The translations under genes and the position numbers were made by a program. Below are positions 1-5,405 of a stretch of DNA of 5,405 bases, one piece after another. Each line of letters starts with the position of its first letter. Within the stretch, counting starts at the first letter, position 1. Under the pieces are notes generated by a model. The model worked only from the letters and a program-made list of their open reading frames with translations, was not told the DNA's origin and made no database searches. Origin of the DNA: Nitrospira sp. (GTDB taxonomy: Bacteria > Nitrospirota > Nitrospiria > Nitrospirales > Nitrospiraceae); the NCBI GenBank assembly GCA_012032965.1, contig JAAUPT010000155.1, positions 1 through 5,405 of the forward strand. The letters are read 5' to 3'.

Positions 1-885
<885 letters not shown>

Positions 886-932
886 AAGACAGGTCGTTCG
901 CCAAGTCTCGTGTCGCAAGGAGCGGTTCACAT

Positions 933-959
933 ATGAGTCAGAATTCATTCATCCGGTAG
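933..959 (+). CDS. Possible 8-residue leader ORF ahead of the hydrolase gene
   Basis: An ATG at 933 opens MSQNSFIR and stops at TAG 957-959. It has its own Shine-Dalgarno, AAGGAG at 917-922, ten bases upstream, and it ends 12 bases before the hydrolase ATG. Its stop codon sits just before the SD of the next gene (960-966), an arrangement compatible with translational coupling. Nothing else supports expression. It could equally be the worn start of a lost gene or chance. Confidence 0.2.
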   Translation: MSQNSFIR

Positions 960-971
960 AAAGGAGCAATC
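960..971 (+). promoter_or_regulatory. Ribosome binding site of the hydrolase gene
   Basis: AAAGGAG at 960-966 lies five bases before ATG 972. This strong site fixes the start of the ureohydrolase. The first residues (MAKKRTYQ) also fit a cytosolic protein. Confidence 0.85.
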
Positions 972-2120
972 ATGGCAAAAAAGAGAACATACCAAGGCAA
1001 GGTTCCACTGCATGACAAATACGGGCCGGAAGCGAAGTTCGCGGTTGAAGCGGAAGCGCTGCTGCCGACCACGAAATATGAAGAAGAAATCGCCCGCGGC
1101 CTGGAATTGGGCCTGCCTGGGGCCGATTCCATCAAGGATCGCCGTATTCCAACCTTTAGCCGCGGAGAACTTCCGCATTTCGCGGGCATCAACACCTTTA
1201 TCAAGGCTCCCTATGTCGAAGATGTCCGCAAGTGTGGCCAATACGATGTCGCTATTCTTGGCGCGCCGTTCGATGGCGGGACGACGTATCGGGCTGGGAC
1301 CAGGTTCGGACCCCAGGGAATTCGGAAGATCTCAGCGTTGTACGGCACTTACAGCTTTGAACTCGGAGTGGATCTGCGGGAATCTGTGTCCATCTGCGAT
1401 GTGGGCGATGTGTTTACGATTCCCGGTAACATCGAGAAGACCTTCGATCAAGTCAGCAAGGGAGTGGGGCATGTCTATGCCAGCGGCGCATTTCCCGTGG
1501 TGCTCGGCGGAGACCATTCGTTAGGGTTTGCCACCGTGCGAGGCGTGGCTCAGAATATGAACGGTAAGAAGCTCGGCATCATCCACTTTGATCGGCATGT
1601 CGATACGCAGGAGACCGATCTCGATGAACGCATGCATACTACGCCCTGGTTTCATGCGACAAACATTCCCAACGTGCCGGCCAAGAATCTTGTTCAGATC
1701 GGCATCGGCGGCTGGCAAGCGCCAAGACCCGGCGTGAAGTCCGGCCGTGAACGCCAAACGACGATCATGACCGTGACCGACTGCGTCGAAATGGGCATCG
1801 AGAATGCGGCGAAACAGGCGCTCGAAGTGGCATTTGATGGTGTGGATGCGGTGTGGTTAAGCTTCGATGTCGATTGCTTGGACGCGGCCTTCGTGCCAGG
1901 CACCGGTTGGCCGGAGCCGGGAGGGTTTCTCCCGCGTGAAGTGTTGAAGTTCCTCCAGATCATCGCGGATACGAAGCCGCTGGCTGGTATGGAAATCGTC
2001 GAATGCTCGCCGCCCTACGACGCGGCGGAGATTACGAGCCTCATGGCCACGCGGGTGATCTGCGATGTGCTGGCCTGCCAGGTACGATCCGGCAACCTGG
2101 CCAACCGCAAGAAACGCTGA
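972..2120 (+). CDS. gdmH: Ureohydrolase of the Ni-dependent guanidine hydrolase (GdmH) type
   Basis: Intact 382-residue cytosolic enzyme of the arginase/agmatinase fold. Metal-site motifs are complete: GGDHS (179-183, ligand H182), HFDRHVD (205-211, ligands D207, H209, D211) and SFDVDCLD (297-304, ligands D299, D301). GTGWPEPGG (310-318) and MEIVECSPPYD (340-350) follow as in the family. Three traits point away from ordinary agmatinase (about 300 residues, DAHxD motif): the ~70-residue N-terminal extension, Arg in DRHVD, and Trp in GTGWPEPGG. As I recall them, these match the Synechocystis Sll1077-type guanidine hydrolase, which splits guanidine into urea and ammonia and needs nickel-loading helper proteins; none of those is in this window. 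Comammox Nitrospira use such an enzyme to grow on guanidine. Substrate here is inferred by similarity; a guanidino acid or agmatine remains possible. It follows the APC remnant and is closed by a hairpin. No guanidine riboswitch is visible directly upstream. Confidence 0.88.
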   Translation: MAKKRTYQGKVPLHDKYGPEAKFAVEAEALLPTTKYEEEIARGLELGLPGADSIKDRRIPTFSRGELPHFAGINTFIKAPYVEDVRKCGQYDVAILGAPFDGGTTYRAGTRFGPQGIRKISALYGTYSFELGVDLRESVSICDVGDVFTIPGNIEKTFDQVSKGVGHVYASGAFPVVLGGDHSLGFATVRGVAQNMNGKKLGIIHFDRHVDTQETDLDERMHTTPWFHATNIPNVPAKNLVQIGIGGWQAPRPGVKSGRERQTTIMTVTDCVEMGIENAAKQALEVAFDGVDAVWLSFDVDCLDAAFVPGTGWPEPGGFLPREVLKFLQIIADTKPLAGMEIVECSPPYDAAEITSLMATRVICDVLACQVRSGNLANRKKR

Positions 2121-2154
2121 GAGGAACTGACCAAGAGATGACGAAATAGCTCAT

Positions 2155-2184
2155 TGAAGGGCTTGCATTGATGCAAGCCCTTCA
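2155..2184 (+). terminator. Perfect hairpin after the hydrolase gene, probable terminator
   Basis: The arms TGAAGGGCTTGCAT (2155-2168) and ATGCAAGCCCTTCA (2171-2184) pair without a mismatch over 14 bp, with two bases between them. It starts 34 bases after the stop codon, the right place for a transcript end. No run of T follows on either strand (GGCATTTCCC on the plus side), so it is not a textbook intrinsic terminator. It may act with Rho or protect the mRNA 3' end. Confidence 0.55.
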
Positions 2185-2640
2185 GGCATTTCCCAGCGAT
2201 CAGCTTCGGTCGGGTGTCGATGAGAGAAAGTATCGGGGCATGCTAAGAGACCTTCGCCCCGGCTGGAAGAGATGAGCCCAGCCCTGGCGGGCATGGCAAA
2301 GTGATGAAAGTGCCACGCGAGGCCAAACCGCCGCCGTCGACATCTCGCCCAACATGTTCTCGCGGAGAAGCTCGCGCGCGAAACAATTGCTTCCGACGGT
2401 ATTTCCATTGTTCACGTGTGATCCTGCCATTCCCCGGGACGGTCGCTAGGTGACGAATCTGCCGACCACCGTTCTATCCACAAGGGTGAGCACCGAACTC
2501 GCTCATCGATGACTGGCGGCTGGTTCTATTTAGTCGCGCGACCTGCTTCTGACGTCGCGACCAATCTATAAACCAGGTGAGAGGTTCGAGAAGTGATCCT
2601 TCTTCTGGGAGCGATCACGACTCTGTCTGAACCGCTGCTC
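2185..2640. other. Intergenic stretch without a recognisable gene
   Basis: Several short open frames exist on the minus strand (for example 2151-2408 and 2200-2430). They lack a Shine-Dalgarno, are rich in Arg, Ser and Cys, and resemble no family I know. One modest hairpin is present, CGGGGC at 2234-2239 with GCCCCG at 2256-2261, along with the inverted repeat listed separately at 2521-2575. I see no tRNA, riboswitch or insertion-sequence end. Confidence 0.5.
2521..2575. repeat. Imperfect inverted repeat upstream of the asmA-like promoter
   Basis: Left arm TGGTTCTATTTAGTCGCG (2521-2538) and the reverse complement of 2556-2575 (TGGTTTATAGATTGGTCGCG) share their ends TGGTT and TCGCG and much of the AT-rich middle. 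The inner GTCGCG/CGCGAC pairing is exact. An alternative hairpin pairs CGCGAC (2537-2542) with GTCGCG (2554-2559). It lies about 70 bp before the -35 box, so a regulator site or a DNA hairpin is possible. Function unknown. Confidence 0.35.
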
Positions 2641-2642
2641 GT

Positions 2643-2671
2643 TTGACTCACACCAAATCAGTTTCTATACT
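2643..2671 (+). promoter_or_regulatory. Sigma70-type promoter of the asmA-like gene
   Basis: TTGACT (2643-2648) and TATACT (2666-2671) are separated by exactly 17 bases, and each matches the housekeeping consensus at five of six positions. Transcription should begin near 2678, giving a leader of about 19 bases that just includes the Shine-Dalgarno. The promoter occupies the region of the apparent upstream start at 2643, which rules that start out and supports ATG 2697. Confidence 0.7.
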
Positions 2672-2683
2672 TAAACTTCACCT

Positions 2684-2696
2684 GGAGGCGATCGAG
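2684..2696 (+). promoter_or_regulatory. Ribosome binding site fixing the asmA-like start
   Basis: GGAGG (2684-2688) lies eight bases before ATG 2697, an ideal spacing. It selects this start over the in-frame TTG at 2643. Confidence 0.8.
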
Positions 2697-4345
2697 ATGA
2701 AAATCCTGCTAGGGCTGGTTGTCGTCGTGGTGGTGCTCGTTGGACTCGTCCTTTCGCTTCCCTTCCTGGTCGACCTGAACAAGTATCAAGACCAATATAA
2801 ACCACTCATCGAGGACGCCCTCAATCGTAAGGTTCAGCTGCAAGATATCCGCTTAACGATTTGGCCTAGGATCGGCGCGAGCGTGGCAGGTTTTGCCGTG
2901 CTGGACGATCCGTCGTTCGGCTCAGGCCCCTTCGCATCGCTTTCGTCGTTGGATGTCGGAGTGAAACCGATGCCGTTGCTAAGCGGTCAAGTCGAGGTGG
3001 AAGAAATCACACTTCGTAACCCTGTCATTACGGTGATCAAGAACCAGAAGGGTGTCTTGAACGTATCGACGATCGGCCGAAAAGGCGTGGCGGTGCCTGA
3101 GACCCCCTCACGCGCTCCAATTCCCTCGCCAGAGGGTCCGTTAAAGTATTGGCGCTCTTAGCGGTGGATCGAGTGTTGATCGATGGTGGGAAATTGACCT
3201 ACCGGGATCTGACGACCGACAAACCGACGGAGTATGTACTACAAGATCTGGAGGTGCTCCTTCGTGAGGTTCGGCTTGGGCAGACTCCGAACCTGCATTT
3301 CGCCTCGCTCGTTCAGCCGTTCAACATGCCGGTGAAGCTCGACGGCACCTTCGGCCCACTGAAGGAAGAAATGGACATTGAGGCCATCAACTTCCACCTG
3401 GGCCTAGGAAAGACCGACTTTACCATCACGGGGAAAGCCGCTGACCATAATGCCACGGTCAATATCAGCTCGCCGGTGATCAATACTGCGAACCTGCCGA
3501 TTGTGCTTCCACTCAAGAAACCGATCGACATCAACAATCTCCAGATTGCAGCGGAAGTGAAGGGACAGGAGGCCAAGCTCAATTCCTTATCGTTCCAACT
3601 GTTCGATGGTCAGGTAAAGGGGCAGGGCAAATTGGTTGCTGGATCCGATGCGCCCCCATTCAGCGGTGGCGTTGCGGTTCAAGGAGTGCAGCTCGGTCCG
3701 GCGCTCAGTGCCGTCGCCGACACGCCGATCTCCGTCAGTGGAACGGCCGGTGCGGACCTTTCAGTACAAGGGCGCGGTTTCTCCATGCCGGATCTGACGA
3801 AGGCGCTGCACGGTACCGGTCACATGGCGGTCAAAGATGGCAAGATCCAAGGCGTGAATATTCTCCAAGAAGTGGTGTCGGCCCTGAAAGTCGCCGGTAT
3901 TTCAATCGATGATCCAAACGCCACGGTTTTTTCGACGATCGAGACGGATCTTGCGATCAAGCAAGGGGTCATCAACGTGAAGAATTTATTGATGGACAGC
4001 CATGACTTTCGGGCTACCGGTGGCGGCACGATCGGGTTCGATCAGCGGCTGAACTTGATTGTGAACCTGAACCTCTCCCAGGAGGTGAGTAAGAAGCTCG
4101 CCGGTGCGTCGCCTGTCGTCAAGATCGCGCTGAAAGACGGCCGGCTCAGTCTCCCGTTGGCGATCACTGGCACTGCGCAAGCACCAACCTACGGAGTTGA
4201 TCTCAAAGGCCTCACCGGGAAAATGCAGGAACAGGTTAAAAAGAAAGTCGAAGAAACTGTCGATGGCTTGCTTAAAGGCACAACCAAACCGGAGGATCTC
4301 AAACGGGAAGGGCAAGAGTTGCTCAAAGGACTGTTCGGTCGATAG
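2697..4345 (+). pseudogene. AsmA-family envelope protein, split by a one-base frameshift
   Basis: The first part (2697-3161) starts MKILLGLVVVVVVLVGLVLS, a single N-terminal inner-membrane anchor. The AsmA domain follows (LPFLVDLNKYQDQYKPLIED..., IWPRIGASVAGFAVLDDPSFG, VEEITLRNPVITV). After a Pro/Ser-rich linker ending PSPEGPLK it runs into a stop at 3159-3161. The second part, in the frame two bases ahead, continues from about 3146 (VLALLAVDRVLIDGGKLTYRD) to TAG 4343-4345. One base missing near 3146 explains the break, and repair gives about 549 residues, a normal length. The second part has the repeated beta-rich AsmA C-terminal region (FSMPDLTKALHGTGHMAVKD, INVKNLLMDSHDFRATGGG) and ends in a charged helix. 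The family (AsmA, TamB, YhdP) forms periplasmic bridges linked to phospholipid transport and outer-membrane integrity. Sequencing error is as likely as true loss. A separate start of the second part at TTG 3149 lacks a good binding site. Confidence 0.85.
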
Positions 4346-4680
4346 CAGACTATTGGGAAAACCCGCCAGCTCGCTTCTTGCGAGGAGACGTCGTATTACG
4401 TTTGCCAACCATCACGGGCTTGATCTATTGGGCATCATGACTGAAGAGGAACTCGGGTGTGAGTGCAAGGGTGCTACCTCTTGAAGAAGAGGATCGTCTG
4501 ATGTTCCGCGAAATGCGACTCCCCTCCTAAGCTTCTACAAGCGCGTACGAATATCCCGAAGATTCGAAATGGCGCGACTTATGTGCACAGTGAACACAGC
4601 TTGGATCAACAAGGGGAATGGATCCCGCGTTACACGATGGGCAAAGAAGCTTCGGAGACAGATCAGCCGCCCTACACTTC

Positions 4681-4766
4681 AGCCCATGGGCTTCTTCACG
4701 GCGGGAGGAGCAACGTTGTGAGTATGGCTTCTCCCGACTCGACTGAATTGGCTGACCACAACGTTG
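4681..4766. repeat. Cluster of palindromes, possible operator pair or structured RNA
   Basis: AGCCCATGGGCT (4681-4692) is a perfect 12-bp palindrome. CAACGTTGTG (4711-4720) and CACAACGTTG (4757-4766) form a perfect 10-bp inverted repeat, and each contains the self-complementary CAACGTTG, with centres 48 bp apart. In addition CGGGAGGAGC (4702-4711) pairs with GCTTCTCCCG (4727-4736) over 10 bp with one G-T wobble. The second and third pairings cross each other, as in a pseudoknot. Function unknown. Confidence 0.4.
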
Positions 4767-4830
4767 GAGATACTTCGGAGAGATGTCGGTAATGTTGGTA
4801 CCTAATGCTCGCAGCAACCCAATATTTTAA

Positions 4831-4859
4831 TTGCACTGCCTTGGAACAATCCGTATACA
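4831..4859 (+). promoter_or_regulatory. Weak candidate promoter of the DUF481 gene
   Basis: TTGCAC (4831-4836) and TATACA (4854-4859) are 17 bases apart, matching three and four of six consensus positions. Transcription would begin near 4866, about 45 bases before the start codon. A better -35-like TTGACC at 4868 has no usable -10 at a distance that leaves room for the ribosome site. Confidence 0.3.
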
Positions 4860-4900
4860 AGCTAAGGTTGACCAGCTCTAGATAAATACGTATCCATACC

Positions 4901-4911
4901 AAGGAGGGTAA
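4901..4911 (+). promoter_or_regulatory. Ribosome binding site of the DUF481 gene
   Basis: AAGGAGGG (4901-4908) just before ATG 4912 is a very strong Shine-Dalgarno at rather short spacing. It shows that ATG 4912 is the intended start even though that frame stops after nine codons. Confidence 0.75.
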
Positions 4912-5405
4912 ATGAAGCGCACCGTCGTCACATTGCGTTGATCGCGGGTCTATCTCTGACGACTACAGCGGTCAGCTCAGCGTTTCCTACTGATGAGTCG
5001 GATCCGATGCCACAGGCTGCCGTTCCAGCTCTGGATGTGGTGACATTGAAGGACGGCAGTGTCATCCATGGAGAAGTAATAGAGATGGTGGGTGGGGTGC
5101 TCCAGATAAAGAGTGCTCTCGCGGACGATCTGATTAAGATCAAGTGGTCTGAAGTGAGCAAACTGGCAGTCTCTCATCCCATTCCTTTCCACTTAAAGGA
5201 GGGGACTGTCCTCGTTGGCACAGCTGAAGAGGGTGAGCCTGGCACGATGAAGCTGAAAGCCGGTCCCATGGGCAGCACGATGACAGTGCCCATGGATGCG
5301 GTGACGCAGGTCAACCCGGTGATCCAACCGCCGGTCATCTATAGCGGGAGCTTGAACGCGGGCTACTCACAATCTACGGGCAACAGCCAACTCCGGAACG
5401 TCAGC
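4912..5405 (+). pseudogene. DUF481-family outer-membrane protein, N-terminal part, frameshifted in the signal peptide, cut by the window edge
   Basis: ATG 4912 reads MKRTVVTL-R and stops at 4939-4941. The adjacent frame from 4935 is open to the window end. Adding one base (TTGCG to TTGGCG) joins them as MKRTVVTLALIAGLSLTTTA then VSSA/FPTDE, a textbook signal peptide. The mature part holds two small beta modules of similar plan, VVTLKDGSVIHGEVIEMVGG...IKIKWSEVSKL (about 5036-5163) and LKEGTVLVGTAEEGEPGTMK...MTVPMDAVTQV (about 5194-5313). Next comes VIYSGSLNAGYSQSTGNSQL, the typical first strand of a DUF481 outer-membrane beta barrel. The rest lies beyond the right edge. Family role is not established; members are predicted outer-membrane barrels. 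A TTG start at 4938 is possible but would lack a binding site and a charged signal-peptide start. If the missing base is a sequencing error, the gene is intact. Confidence 0.8.

Larger units (their letters stand above)
4346..4911. other. Intergenic stretch with inverted repeats, no convincing gene
   Basis: About 560 bases between the asmA-like gene and the DUF481 gene. Short frames at 4583-4792 (plus) and 4527-4817 (minus) have no binding site and no recognisable similarity. A 24-codon frame at 4459-4530 containing LEEEDRLMFREM is also unrecognised. Small hairpins CTCGC/GCGAG (4370-4384) and CCTCTT/AAGAGG (4477-4492) follow the asmA-like stop, but neither has a T run. The repeats at 4681-4766 and a weak promoter near 4831 are listed separately. 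Confidence 0.5.

Noticed and set aside
886..971. Guanidine riboswitch directly upstream of gdmH
   Set aside because: I could not find the ykkC core or paired ACGR hairpins. The gap is too short for a full guanidine-I aptamer plus expression platform.
2151..2430. Two overlapping minus-strand frames after the hydrolase gene
   Set aside because: One runs through the terminator-like hairpin, neither has a Shine-Dalgarno, and their translations look random.
2643..2696. Earlier TTG start for the asmA-like protein
   Set aside because: The TTG is the first part of the -35 box, the predicted transcript begins after it, and the GGAGG site points to ATG 2697.
4370..4492. Intrinsic terminator after the asmA-like gene
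   Set aside because: The two hairpins (stems of 5 and 6 bp) are short and not followed by T runs.
4650..4781. CTTCGGAGA direct repeat (4650-4658 and 4773-4781)
   Set aside because: Nine bases repeated once is within chance for this length, and no target-site or array pattern accompanies it.
4583..4792. Plus-strand 69-codon frame containing LDQQGEWIPRYTMGKE
   Set aside because: No binding site, GTG start, no family recognised, and it overlaps the palindrome cluster. A decayed gene cannot be excluded.
4527..4817. Minus-strand 96-codon frame with two CxxC pairs (CPSC, CVHC) resembling a zinc ribbon
   Set aside because: TTG start without a binding site, Ser/Arg/Cys-rich composition typical of a chance frame, and no family resemblance outside the cysteines.
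4868..4896. TTGACC with TATCCA as the DUF481 promoter
   Set aside because: Transcription would begin inside the ribosome binding site.

Overview
This 5.4 kb stretch of moderately GC-rich bacterial DNA looks like Nitrospirota (Nitrospira-like). That placement is an inference. It rests on a guanidine-hydrolase-type ureohydrolase, an AsmA-family envelope protein and a DUF481-type outer-membrane protein, and on the general style of the proteins. No rRNA, tRNA, CRISPR array or transposase is visible.

Layout. (1) Positions 1-885 are a broken head-to-head pair. A minus-strand remnant of a P-type cation ATPase (P-domain TGDGVNDAP hinge) meets the C-terminal part of a plus-strand APC-family permease. 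Both genes lack their 5' parts at the same junction (about 190-253), so the start codons, the divergent promoters and any riboswitch that lay between them are gone. A naive gene call at 46-885 is a chimera whose first ~50 residues are ATPase antisense. (2) Positions 972-2120 hold an intact 382-residue ureohydrolase of the Ni-dependent guanidine hydrolase (GdmH) type, with HFDRHVD and GTGWPEPGG motifs. A perfect hairpin follows it. (3) Positions 2121-2696 are intergenic. They contain an imperfect inverted repeat and, at the right end, a near-consensus sigma70 promoter (TTGACT, 17 bp, TATACT). (4) Positions 2697-4345 hold an AsmA-family gene split by a one-base frameshift near 3146. (5) Positions 4346-4911 are intergenic with several inverted repeats and no convincing gene. 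(6) From 4912 to the right edge is the start of a secreted DUF481-family outer-membrane protein. Its signal peptide is interrupted by a one-base frameshift near 4934.

How the genes relate. The APC remnant and the ureohydrolase have the same orientation and lie 86 bp apart. They were probably an uptake-plus-hydrolysis unit: import of guanidine or a related cation, then hydrolysis to urea and ammonia. For an ammonia oxidiser this would supply energy substrate and nitrogen. In this sequence the importer looks dead and the hydrolase intact. AsmA and DUF481 are separate envelope functions.

Caution. Three breaks in one short window (near 37, 3146 and 4934) each fit loss of one base, and each can be explained as GG read as G on the + strand. 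Consensus error in a long-read or metagenomic assembly is therefore a serious alternative to real gene decay, and the ATPase/permease junction should be verified in the same way.
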